Shown piece by piece: positions 7,092-14,735 of a stretch of DNA of 16,077 nucleotides (positions are counted from its first letter, which is position 1; each line of letters begins with the position of its first letter). A program made the translations under genes and the position numbers. Under the pieces are notes generated by a model. The model was not told the DNA's origin and ran no database searches. It saw only the letters and a program-made list of their open reading frames with translations. The DNA comes from Phycisphaerae bacterium (GTDB taxonomy: Bacteria; Planctomycetota; Phycisphaerae; UBA1845), in the NCBI GenBank assembly GCA_028277545.1, contig JANQGB010001157.1, positions 1 through 16,077 on the forward strand, written 5' to 3'.

Positions 7092-7233
7092 GCTGGCGGC
7101 CGGACGCCTGGCTCCGCTCCGAGTTGGCTGCCACCCAGGTCTGGCTGCGACAGCCGATACTTGCGAGCCAATCCAGGAGCCAGGTCAGCAGCCGCCCGAA
7201 TGCGGCCGCGCCCGGCGGACCGAGGCCCCGGCC

Positions 7234-7245
7234 CCGACGCGTCGG
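7234..7245. repeat. 12-bp palindrome in the gene-free stretch 7092-7453
   Basis: CCGACGCGTCGG is a perfect 12-bp palindrome. The 362-bp region between padR and the hydrolase gene holds no convincing gene or strong promoter; this is the only structure noted, and its GC-rich context makes a chance origin possible. Confidence 0.3.
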
Positions 7246-7453
7246 TCGCGGCCGATGGCCGATCGGTACTGAGCAAAAGCGTATTCGTCGTGATCTGTCG
7301 AGAGGTCCGCCCAGTGCTCAACGATCGAATGGCGGCGAAGGCCGCATTGCAAACCAGGTGAAGTAACGCCAAGATATGCACGCCCGCTCATCGTTGCCCG
7401 TTGAACGCGCCCTGACAGAACCTGAGACAACCATGCACTGAGGGAGCCCGACC

Positions 7454-8479
7454 ATGCAGCAGCGCAGCTTAGCCCTCTTACTGGCCCTGGCCGCGGGCTT
7501 GCTGCCTGCGGCTGCCACGGCACAGGACGGGCCGGACTCGCCCGAGTTGTTCCCGGCCGCTACGCCGTTCAAGACCGGATTTCTAAGAGTCGATGAAGTG
7601 CACGAAGTCTTCTTCGCCCTGTGCGGCAATCCGGAGGGCAAGCCGGTCATCGTTTTGCATGGCGGACCGGGATTCGGATGCTATCCCAGACTCACGCAGT
7701 ACTTCAATCCCGAGAAGTTCCTTATCGTTCTGCACGACCAACGCGGCGCGGGCCGCAGCCGGCCGGCCGGTGAGATCCGGGCCAACACCACACCGCACCT
7801 GGTGGCTGATATCGAGCGACTCCTCAGGCATCTGGATATTCAGGGCAAGGCCCTGGTGTTTGGCGGCTCCTGGGGTTCCACGCTTGCATTGGCCTACGCC
7901 GAGGCGCATCCGGACCACGTGCGCGGGCTGGTGCTACGCGGCGTCTTCACAGCTTCTGACGCGGAGCCGCTGAACGGCTTCGTCGGACCGATGCCGCGGG
8001 CCTTCTTTCCCGACGCCGCGGAGCAGTTTGACGCCGCCTGGCCGGCAGACCTGAACTTTGAGCCTCGGACTCTGCTCGATTTGTTCTCCGGGGAAGACAG
8101 GGCCTTGCAGCGCCGGGTAGCGACCGCATGGATTCGCTGTGCCATCAAGACCGGCAAGCTGCACGCATCCGACGAAGAGGTTCAACGCGGCTGGGGCCAC
8201 GACAGCTTCATTTCCGGAGCCCGAATCGACTGCCACTACGCGGTGAACGGATTCTTCCTGGACGGTGACCAGATCCTGCGCGAGGCAACCAAGCTACAGG
8301 ACATCCCGGTGACGATCATCAACGGCCGGTACGACATGATCTGTCCACCGGTCGCAGCCTGGCGCCTGCACCGGAATCTGCCGCACTCCAGGCTTATCAT
8401 CGTCGAGGAGGCAGGTCATTCAGAGGGAGAGCCGGGCACCACGCAGGCCTTACTCGCGGCGGTGGCTGCGTTCGAGTAG
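7454..8479 (+). CDS. Exported alpha/beta hydrolase, proline iminopeptidase-like (S33)
   Basis: This 341-residue protein is an alpha/beta hydrolase of the prolyl aminopeptidase group. A signal peptide covers about residues 1-23 (ALLLALAAGLLPAAATA), so it acts outside the cytoplasm, unlike the usual cytosolic enzyme. Diagnostic motifs are HGGPG (69-73, oxyanion hole), DQRGAGRS (95-102), the nucleophile elbow GGSWGS with Ser139, the acid Asp294 in NGRYD and His322 in AGHSEG. The cap segment TAWIRCAIKTGKL (224-236) replaces the WxxWE motif of proline iminopeptidases: the W and the substrate-binding Glu become Cys-Ala. So the true substrate may not be an N-terminal proline peptide. GAGGGAG seven bases upstream supports the start. 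Stop is TAG. Confidence 0.88.
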   Translation: MQQRSLALLLALAAGLLPAAATAQDGPDSPELFPAATPFKTGFLRVDEVHEVFFALCGNPEGKPVIVLHGGPGFGCYPRLTQYFNPEKFLIVLHDQRGAGRSRPAGEIRANTTPHLVADIERLLRHLDIQGKALVFGGSWGSTLALAYAEAHPDHVRGLVLRGVFTASDAEPLNGFVGPMPRAFFPDAAEQFDAAWPADLNFEPRTLLDLFSGEDRALQRRVATAWIRCAIKTGKLHASDEEVQRGWGHDSFISGARIDCHYAVNGFFLDGDQILREATKLQDIPVTIINGRYDMICPPVAAWRLHRNLPHSRLIIVEEAGHSEGEPGTTQALLAAVAAFE

Positions 8480-8557
8480 CCGGCGGAAGCGGAACCAAAG
8501 GGTGATCCACAGCAGCTTACCGGCGACGTTGGCACCGGCATTCAAGAAGCATTCGTG

Positions 8558-9067
8558 ATGGTCCAGCAGGACGAAGCTCCTACACAGCAGGCCGGGTGGA
8601 TCAACGACGCCCGCGGACGCAGAGTTTCCCAACTCGACCCCGTCATGATGCACCTCCTGCGGCGGCCCGGCATCCTCCCACCCGAGGTGCTTGAGGAGAT
8701 CACTCGGCAAGTCGATGTCGGAATTACGCGCGGGACTCGCGTGCTGCTTTGGTCGAGCGTAGTAGGCCTCGTCTGCCTGGGCATTGCACTGACCGTAGGC
8801 ATGACCGGGATTCTCGGAGGGAACATCGACGCCGGCAGGTTCTTCAAGAGCCTGCTCCCCTATCTCGGCGTGGTGTCGGGATCGGTCACCTGTTGGATCG
8901 CCCTTCGCAGCGCGCGGCATCAGCAGATCGGCAGGGCGATGCTCAAGCACCTCCGCTGCCCGCATTGCGGGTACGACATCCGCAGCCTGCCCGCCGATCC
9001 CGCAGACGGGGCGACCGTATGCCCCGAGTGCGGCTGTGCGTGGCAGTTGGAGGGCGACGCTCAATGA
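8558..9067 (+). CDS. Two-TM membrane protein with C-terminal zinc ribbon
   Basis: This 169-residue protein of unknown function has two hydrophobic helices (about 62-83 and 97-116). Its C-terminal zinc ribbon has Cys 134 and 137 in CPHCGYDIRSLP and Cys 155 and 158 in CPECG. The CPxCGYDLRGLP...CPECG pattern is, to my knowledge, very common at the ends of planctomycete membrane proteins. A GTG three bases upstream (8555) is an alternative start; ribosome binding is weak for both. It follows the hydrolase by 78 bp and overlaps the next reading frame by an ATGA junction (9064-9067), so the pair is translationally coupled. Confidence 0.75.
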   Translation: MVQQDEAPTQQAGWINDARGRRVSQLDPVMMHLLRRPGILPPEVLEEITRQVDVGITRGTRVLLWSSVVGLVCLGIALTVGMTGILGGNIDAGRFFKSLLPYLGVVSGSVTCWIALRSARHQQIGRAMLKHLRCPHCGYDIRSLPADPADGATVCPECGCAWQLEGDAQ

Positions 9068-9522
9068 GCTGGGTGTGGCCGGAGTACATCAATCGCGATC
9101 TGCCGTTGGCCAGGCAGCAGCGGAAGGCGATTCACCGCGATGCCTGGAGGCTGTAGTGGGCAAACCGATGGAACGTGGCGCTGTACCTGGCGGTGCCGAC
9201 CGTCTACCTGCTGGCCGTGTCCTTCGCCGGCGACGTGGGTAGCCGGGCAGCATCGTTCGTTGGTGTGCGCGGGTGGGGCCAGGGCGTATGTCGAGTCGGC
9301 GCGCCCGTCGCGCTCTTCGTATTGTGCTTCGTCGGGGGCGGCGCAATCCTGCAACGCTGTCGCTTCGCACCCTGCGTCCATCGGGCCACGCGCCAAAACG
9401 GCTACGACGTGTGCCACGCGTGTGGGTACTGGCTGGCAGGTTTGACCAGCAAGACTCGGCGCTGCCCGGAGTGCGGCACCGAGCGCGAACCGTCTGACGA
9501 CGCGAGGATCAACAGTGCGTGA
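9064..9522 (+). pseudogene. Zinc-ribbon membrane protein interrupted by in-frame TAG
   Basis: From the ATG at 9064 (ATGA overlap with the gene before) the frame gives 30 residues, meets TAG at 9154-9156, and then stays open to 9522. Read through, it would be 152 codons plus the stop. It has two hydrophobic helices (about 38-55 and 80-96) and a zinc ribbon, with Cys 117 and 120 in CHACGYWLAGL and Cys 134 and 137 in CPECG. It is thus related in layout to the upstream gene. The residues on both sides of the TAG (DAWRL and WANRWNVALYL) look continuous. A restart at GTG 9175 has no ribosome site. A nonsense mutation or a base error is the simplest explanation, since TAG is a normal stop elsewhere in this window. 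No gene was found in 9523-9691. Confidence 0.7.
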
Positions 9523-9691
9523 CAACTGGGCGTGCGCCTGTCTTCCTGAGTTGAAGCGGGGCGATTCCGGCCCGGTTTGTAAATGAGTAACAGCCTGCCG
9601 GCTTGGAACAGGCGCAAGGGCATCACTCACGAGATCAGACTCTACTCAACAGGGCGGCATCAAACGCCTGCACACATGCCGGACACGACCC

Positions 9692-10510
9692 CTAACCACT
9701 GTCCGTGGGGAAGCACTCATTCATCCAAGCACGCCACAGGGGCTCATCACGCTCGGCCGCGGCGGCCGCCTGGTCGCCGTACAGGTACAAGCGAATGACC
9801 GGGTAGACTTGTCCTCCCATGGGCAGGGCAAAAAGATGGGCAGTGCCGGGTGCTGGCTCGTCGAGTCGCAGAAGGAGTTGATGGGAATGCTCGCCTTGCC
9901 CAGCCAGTTCAACCAGCCCGGCCAGTGGCGGAACTCCTTCGGGCGCCTTCCGGCGCTCGCCCGCCGCCGCACCGGTCAGGCCGAGCGCGCCGGTCAACAC
10001 ATCCCAGGCAGCGGACGCGGGCTCGGGGGCAGTGCCCATCATCTGGATTGTCGAGCAGCGCTGACCGCGGTAATGGGTGAGGTACAACCGCAGAATTCGA
10101 AAGAAGTCCGGCCACCCTGATTCGGCCCCCCTGAGCTGCTCGTCCCAGGCGTTGTTGGTCGCAGACAGGCTATGCACCACGCGAACCAGGCAGACCCCGC
10201 CGGGGCGGGCCTCGACTGTCCATTCCGAACCGAGCTTCGGGGCGTCCGGCCCCAGATCCCTGCTGTCCGCAGCGAACCGACTGGGCGGCTCCCAGGCAGT
10301 CACCTCCGCAAACGAGTCCATGCCGGGACCGAAATGGGCGACCATCCGGGCGGGTCTGCCGTCTTGATCCTCCTCTACGTCGGTCGGCACAAACCAGGAC
10401 GAGATCCCCTGCCCAGTCGAGATGGCCTTCCAGACCTCTTCTGGCGCCCCGGGGACCTCGGTCTCAACCTGCACCCAACGCCTACCAGATTCGTCTGTTG
10501 CCACGCCCAT
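9692..10510 (-). CDS. SRPBCC (AHSA1-like) domain protein
   Basis: This 272-residue protein has an N-terminal SRPBCC/START-like domain (about 10-150). Typical marks are VQVETEVPGAPEEVWKAIS, GISSWFVPTDVEE, FAEVTAWEPPSRF, SEWTVEARPGGVCLVRVVHSL and WPDFFRILRLYL. The domain forms a deep cavity for hydrophobic ligands, but this subgroup has no fixed function. The second half (about 150-272) lacks clear motifs and may be a second, diverged copy of the fold. A perfect GGAGGA site lies six bases before the ATG. It is the last gene of a four-gene minus-strand group with the VOC, DUF1801 and four-TM genes; such proteins are often neighbours in bacterial genomes, but no pathway is known to me. Confidence 0.85.
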   Translation of the reverse strand: MGVATDESGRRWVQVETEVPGAPEEVWKAISTGQGISSWFVPTDVEEDQDGRPARMVAHFGPGMDSFAEVTAWEPPSRFAADSRDLGPDAPKLGSEWTVEARPGGVCLVRVVHSLSATNNAWDEQLRGAESGWPDFFRILRLYLTHYRGQRCSTIQMMGTAPEPASAAWDVLTGALGLTGAAAGERRKAPEGVPPLAGLVELAGQGEHSHQLLLRLDEPAPGTAHLFALPMGGQVYPVIRLYLYGDQAAAAAERDEPLWRAWMNECFPTDSG

Positions 10511-10582
10511 GGGTGTTCCTCCGTATTCGTCCTGCCGCGGGGAAACAGCCGCAACCGCCCGGCGTTTGGTTGCGTTGCGCTG

Positions 10583-10945
10583 TCAGTCGAAGCGCTTCTC
10601 GTATCTCGGTTGGTATAGCTGTACGGCGAAATCTCCGGGCACTTTGAAGTGCGTTACCAGGCCGTAACCCTGGTCGCTTATGCCCTCGGTGAACTCGACA
10701 CCGCGGTCTTTGAGCTCGGCCACGGTCTTTTCGATGTCGTCGCAATAAAACGAAATGTCGTGTGTACCGGAACGTTTGCCATCGAGGGCTGCGGCCGGAT
10801 GGCAACCCATGTCCGCTTCGGGGACGTCGAAGATGAGCCAACCCTCTCCAACATCCGTGCAGCGAAAGCCGAGCTTATCGCGAATGAAGGCTCTCAGTTC
10901 CTCGGGCTGCGAGGAGTAGAACATGGTGTGAACGCCACGAATCAT
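10583..10945 (-). CDS. VOC (glyoxalase/bleomycin resistance) family protein
   Basis: This 120-residue protein has a single VOC module made of two beta-alpha-beta-beta-beta units. The first unit runs from VHTMFYSSQPEELRAFIRDKLGF to EGWLIFDVPEADMGCHP. The second runs from GTHDISFYCDDIEKTVAELKDRGVEF to GYGLVTHFKVPGDFAVQLYQPRY. His 49 and His 62 could be metal ligands. The family includes lyases, dioxygenases and resistance proteins, so the activity cannot be named. GGGAGGA lies eight bases before the ATG. It is placed between DUF1801 (39 bp upstream) and SRPBCC (72 bp downstream). Confidence 0.87.
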   Translation of the reverse strand: MIRGVHTMFYSSQPEELRAFIRDKLGFRCTDVGEGWLIFDVPEADMGCHPAAALDGKRSGTHDISFYCDDIEKTVAELKDRGVEFTEGISDQGYGLVTHFKVPGDFAVQLYQPRYEKRFD

Positions 10946-10984
10946 CTTGCATCCTCCCGCAACGGCCGGCCTTGCGCCGCTGTC

Positions 10985-11398
10985 TCAGCAATGGTGTTTG
11001 GAAATATGGGCCACAGATTGACCTATGAGCTCTCGCAGCGTCGAGAGGTCAACGTCGTCCAGCTTCTTGATGTAGAGGCACGACTTGCCGGTCTTGTACT
11101 TGCCGAGCTTGCTCATCAGCTCCGCATACACAGCAAAGCCCGGCATGATATACAGGGTCAGGTTCTGTTTGCGAGGGGAAAAGCCGGTCAGGAACCAGTC
11201 ACCCTCACGCCCGCTGGCATACTTGTAGTGGTAGCTTCCGAACCCGACGATGCTGGGCCCCCACATCGCCGGTTTCTCCCCCGTAATCTCCTGCATGAGC
11301 TTCAGGATGGTCCGGCAGTCCGGCTGGCGTTCGGAATCAACCCCGTCGATAAAGGCCTCGACGCTCTGTTCGTTTCGTTTGGTCTTAAGTTCGCCCAT
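10985..11398 (-). CDS. DUF1801 domain protein
   Basis: This 137-residue protein matches the DUF1801 (YdhG-like) pattern: QSVEAFIDGVDSERQPDCRTILKLMQEITGEKPAMWGPSIVGFGSYHYKYASG, followed by LTLYIMPGF, KYKTGKSCLYIKKLDD and VDLSTLRELI near the end. The fold is small, alpha/beta and cytosolic, with an unknown role. The ribosome site is weak. It lies 36 bp after the four-TM gene and 39 bp before the VOC gene, so co-transcription is very likely. Confidence 0.85.
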   Translation of the reverse strand: MGELKTKRNEQSVEAFIDGVDSERQPDCRTILKLMQEITGEKPAMWGPSIVGFGSYHYKYASGREGDWFLTGFSPRKQNLTLYIMPGFAVYAELMSKLGKYKTGKSCLYIKKLDDVDLSTLRELIGQSVAHISKHHC

Positions 11399-11434
11399 CA
11401 GCCCGGCGCCCCTGCTGTCACTGCTTCCACTTGC

Positions 11435-11992
11435 CTACGGCCACAGCCAGGCGAACGTCCCCGCAGTCACCAGGCCATAGACGACACCGTCGAAGACGAA
11501 CTTGAGAGTCGTGCGCCAGCGTATCCCCTTCCAGATCGAGTTGGGGATACTCGAAGTGGCGTAGGCCAGCATGGCCACGGCTCCGGTCACCCGGAACACC
11601 GCCAGGTAGTCCGCTCCGCTTTCGAGCGCCAGGTGGGAAATATAGGCTGTGAAGAAACTGATCAGGACCAGGTAGAGAAACCACTGTGTCAGGCCCTTGC
11701 CCATCTTCCATTGACCGTTGGGCATGACAGCCAGCAGGCCCACCGGGCCTTGATTGAACTTCTCGATCATTTCCGGCGAGCCCGCGTCCTTCAGCGAGCC
11801 AGCGGACGGGAACATGTATTCCCCGGGCTGAACGCCCTGAGCACGCATTTCCGCCAGCACCTTCTCTTCTCCCGGCAACTTCCTGTAATCGCTCCTGTGG
11901 ATGGGAATCACCATGTGCAGGATGGAGCTTACTATGAAGACAAAGACCGCCGACAACAGTATGGCCAGCCACAGGTCAGCCAGGAATTCCAT
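11435..11992 (-). CDS. Conserved four-TM membrane protein of unknown function
   Basis: This 185-residue protein has hydrophobic helices at about 7-29, 103-122, 131-149 and 164-184. The polar stretch between helices 1 and 2 has HRSDYRKLPGEEKVLAEMRAQGVQPGEYMFPS and WKMGKGLTQWFLYLVL. I have seen similar unnamed proteins (MGxYMFP-like motif before an SGxF-type loop) but cannot give a family name. An excellent AGGAGG site lies seven bases before the ATG. It is the first gene of the DUF1801-VOC-SRPBCC group. No strong promoter was found upstream. Confidence 0.75.
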   Translation of the reverse strand: MEFLADLWLAILLSAVFVFIVSSILHMVIPIHRSDYRKLPGEEKVLAEMRAQGVQPGEYMFPSAGSLKDAGSPEMIEKFNQGPVGLLAVMPNGQWKMGKGLTQWFLYLVLISFFTAYISHLALESGADYLAVFRVTGAVAMLAYATSSIPNSIWKGIRWRTTLKFVFDGVVYGLVTAGTFAWLWP

Positions 11993-12542
11993 TCAATACC
12001 TCCTGATGGTTATTGGTGTTCGTCCGAGGCGACCCGGTCTTCCGCGGAGGTCAGATGTTATCTCCAATCGTCGCTGCCAGAGTGTCAGCGAGCGCCATCT
12101 CGGGGCGGGCACGGAAGATCACAACGTGTTTATAGTGGCGCCAAGATCGCTCCGCTAGCCAATTCCAGCAGATAGGTCCAGGTCAGCGTGGGTCCGGTGC
12201 CGTGGATCAGGTCATCGAATGCACCGAGCCCGTATCGCCGGGCATCCGCGTAGGACGACCGGCGCCCTGGTCGAAGACGAACTCCTGTCCGCGTTAGTGC
12301 GCCCGCGACGCGTTGGCCGGGTCCATCTGGCCACCGAATCGAGCCTCGGCGCGGGCGGAACAGCCCAACCGCACATCGGGCCAATTGCCTGAGGATATCT
12401 GGATTCGCTCGGGCGACTGATAGTGGGCTGATCGAGAGAGCCTCGTCGTTCCGCCGCTCCTGATTCTCCCAGCGACATCGAGTCAAACTCATCAAGAGTG
12501 GCGGCGCAATCCTGAGCCGCCCGGCGCCAGCAGGCCCAGGTT

Positions 12543-12565
12543 CATACCGACCGCAATACGGTATG
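12543..12565. repeat. Inverted repeat CATACCG-N9-CGGTATG
   Basis: Perfect seven-base arms around nine bases. The spacing equals that of the PadR-type sites (ATACCT-N9-AGGTAT), and five of the six half-site bases agree. On the minus strand it lies between ACAACA and TATGAA in the same promoter-like geometry, but no gene follows. Possibly a relic or a related regulator's site. Confidence 0.4.
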
Positions 12566-12700
12566 TTGTGGCGATGGCGGGCGTGAGAGCGGGTTTGTTG
12601 GCAGCCCACCGCGCATAGAGCGGCGGCGGAGCCGGGCGGGGGTCTGCGAAGATTAGCCTAATGAGGCGAGCCCGCGCCAACCGATGACTTAGGGAGGACT

Positions 12701-12731
12701 GCGTAATCTACTGCCTGAAATACAATTACGC
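12701..12731. repeat. Inverted repeat GCGTAAT-N17-ATTACGC
   Basis: Perfect seven-base arms (12701-12707 and 12725-12731) separated by 17 bases, in the gene-free stretch before the cytochrome gene. Function unknown. Confidence 0.4.
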
Positions 12732-12845
12732 CCCACGACGCAGCAAGGGCCATCCGCGCGTATGTCTCTGTTGCGGGCGCAGCAGGTAGTTCAACAGGCG
12801 GGCGCAAGAATAGCGACCTCGTAGATCGCCTATTGAGTATGTCTC

Positions 12846-12871
12846 GGTACGAGAATTGCTTGTTCCGTACC
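12846..12871. repeat. Inverted repeat upstream of the cytochrome gene
   Basis: GGTACG (12846-12851) and CGTACC (12866-12871), extended inward by GAA/TTC with one bulged A, give a nine-pair stem about 80 bp before the cytochrome start codon. It may be an operator or a leader hairpin. Confidence 0.42.
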
Positions 12872-12948
12872 AGCGAATAGAGCACCCGTCGGACGAATTC
12901 GAGCACGGGCGGCTTGGAGCAGTTGAGACCCTTCGGGAATACGGGCCG

Positions 12949-14730
12949 ATGAACAAGACTGAATCTGGCGCCAATACTATGCGAACTCCTATTCTGGCGG
13001 TCGTTTTGATCATGGTCGCCGCTGTCTGGGCAATGCTGCCGATGCTAGCCTGCAACGCGGGATCTGGTGGCGGTGGCGGGGGGGGAGAACCGCCCGACCC
13101 GCCTGAGCCGCCGGCCGCGGCGGTGCTCGCCGGAGACTGGGAGACCGGCCTCGAGGACGGAGGGACCGCAACCTGGACCTTCGATGATGACGGCATCCTC
13201 ACGCAAATCATGGCTGTCACAGCGGAGGGCGCTGTCGCCACACTCACCGTTGACGATGCCACAAGCACCGTGGACGGTGATAACGTCACTTTGCAGATAC
13301 CCACGGAGGGCGGCGGAGAGGTTACCTTCACCGGTACGCTTGACGGCCAGGCTCTTAACGGCAGCCTCACGGCCGCACTCCAGCTCTCAGGTGACGACCT
13401 GGTGGTCACCATCCCGGTAGGCAATCTCGACCTGACCCAGGACACGGGAGGTGAAGGAGAGGGTGAAGGTGAAGGCGAGGGTGAAGGCGAAGGAGAGGGT
13501 GAAGGCGAGCCGGAGCCGGGCGAACTGGCTGCCGACTGCGTAGGCTGCCATACCGACGAATCGATGCTGAAATCGGTCGCTCGGGACGAGGCGCCCCCCA
13601 CCGAAGACGCGGGGGAGGGGTGAGGCGGCAGTGTTGCCCCGCTGGAAGCGTGGGAAAAAGTACTGATTGACAGCACGTTTGCGGATTCGACTCACGGGCG
13701 ATTGGGCTGCATCACCTGTCACAACGGACGTGAAGGTGTCAATGAGAAAGAGGTAGCGCACGAGGGGCTGGTGATCGATCCGTCATCCGGGCAGGCAGAG
13801 CGTTGCCAGCCGTGCCATGCGGACATCATCGCCACGGTGCCAGATAGCCTGCATGCCACGCAGGAGGGCTACTTCACGGCCTTTGCCCGCCGTGGCGGCG
13901 ATCCGGACGGGGCAGGCTACGCTGAGATGTTCGAGGCCCGTTGCGAATCCTGCCACTCGAGTTGCGGGCAATGCCACGTTAGCCGACCCTTGACGGTGGG
14001 CGGCGGTCTCACCCATGGGCACGCGTTTCGCAAGACGCCATCCCAGACGAACCAGTGCACGGCCTGCCACGGCAGCCGCGTCGGCGATGAGTTCCGAGGG
14101 AAGAACGAGGGCATCCCGCCGGACGTTCACTACCTCAACGGCATGAACTGCATGGACTGCCATGACGGGGTGGAATTGCACGGCGATGGGACCACGCCTG
14201 ATCATCGTTACGCGAACGCCGCAGGCCCGCAGTGTTCCACCTGCCACCCGGATGCCGATTCGACCGAGTCGGAGGTGACCTACCACGCCCTCCATGCGGG
14301 CCAGGTTGCCTGCCAGGTGTGTCATTCAGTGTCATACAAGAACTGCTACTCCTGCCACGTGGAACTCGACGAGCAGGGCCTGCGGTTCCCGTCCGAGATG
14401 GACTTCCGGATTGGCAGAAACCCCGAAGTCAGCGAGCGACATCCCCACGCCTACGTGCTGCTGCGGCACATCCCCATCGCTCCGGACACTTTCGAGCCGT
14501 GGGAACTGGAGATGCCCGAATACTCCGCCGCGCCAACCTGGAGGCTGGCGACGCCGCATAACATCCAACGCAACACGGAGCAAACCGAATCCTGCGACAA
14601 CTGTCATAACAGTCTTGATCTATTCCTAAGTCCAGAGTATATCGACGATCTCATCGGGCGCGGCCTGATGGTCACGGAAGAAGTGGAAGCGAACGAATCG
14701 GTGGTTGTAACGGAACCCTTAGGAGATTGA
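12949..14730 (+). CDS. Undecahaem cytochrome c lipoprotein with in-frame TGA (candidate selenoprotein)
   Basis: Read through the TGA at 13621-13623 (codon 225), this is 593 residues. The order is: signal peptide with lipobox MLAC (Cys35); beta-rich domain (about 60-165, starting AGDWETGLEDGGTATWTFDDDG); Glu-Gly linker (169-187); then eleven CXXCH haem sites at 197, 254, 286, 332, 339, 370, 401, 429, 455, 466 and 549. The segment before TGA has the export signal and only haem 1. The segment after has ten haems but no signal peptide or ribosome site, so it could not mature alone. Both sides are in the same frame without other damage: DAGEG, stop, GGSVAPLEAWEKV. A hairpin of SECIS-like spacing follows the TGA. 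Selenocysteine, nonsense mutation and base error remain possible. ATG 12979 is an alternative start. The rhodanese gene follows after 5 bp. Confidence 0.75.
13453..13509 (+). repeat. Glu-Gly coding repeat in the cytochrome gene
   Basis: Nineteen codons encode E(GE)9 between the beta-rich domain and the first haem site. Codons vary (GAA/GAG with GGA/GGC/GGT), so the six-base unit is imperfect. It shares longer identical stretches with the larger tract in the next gene, such as GAAGGAGAGGGTGAAGGCGA. Confidence 0.9.
13637..13654 (+). promoter_or_regulatory. Candidate bacterial SECIS hairpin after in-frame TGA
   Basis: CCCCGCT (13637-13643), apical loop GGA (13644-13646) and AGCGTGGG (13647-13654) form seven pairs with one bulged U. 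The loop begins 20 bases after the TGA. In E. coli fdhF the loop GG lies 18 bases after the UGA, so the geometry is close. The bulged U here is on the 3' side, unlike fdhF, and the loop lacks the GU pair, so the match is partial. Confidence 0.4.
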
Positions 14731-14735
14731 GTACC

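Larger units (their letters stand above)
11993..12948. other. 956-bp stretch without a recognisable gene
   Basis: Reading frames here are short and their residues look random on both strands; I see no protein family, tRNA, rRNA or insertion sequence. The stretch contains three inverted repeats, listed separately, and must hold the promoters of the genes at 11992 (-) and 12949 (+), though neither is clear. It could be a decayed gene. Confidence 0.5.

Noticed and set aside
7073..7381. Minus-strand 102-codon frame between padR and the hydrolase
   Set aside because: No family match, no ribosome site, and it runs into the padR promoter.
10649..12175. A 508-codon open frame on the plus strand
   Set aside because: It runs antisense across three genes with clear domains and good ribosome sites on the minus strand; its residues match no family. 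It is a GC-rich shadow.
13621..13623. Genome-wide reassignment of TGA or TAG as sense codons
   Set aside because: Both are used as normal stops by several intact genes here, for example TGA at 3036-3038 and TAG at 8477-8479.
13624..13640. Small hairpin GGCA-GTGT-TGCC right after the TGA, as a SECIS
   Set aside because: Its loop is only seven bases from the TGA, too close for a bacterial SECIS. The hairpin at 13637-13654 fits better.
12726..13676. Minus-strand open frame with a long Ser-Pro repeat
   Set aside because: It is the antisense of the Glu-Gly tract in the cytochrome gene and has no independent support.
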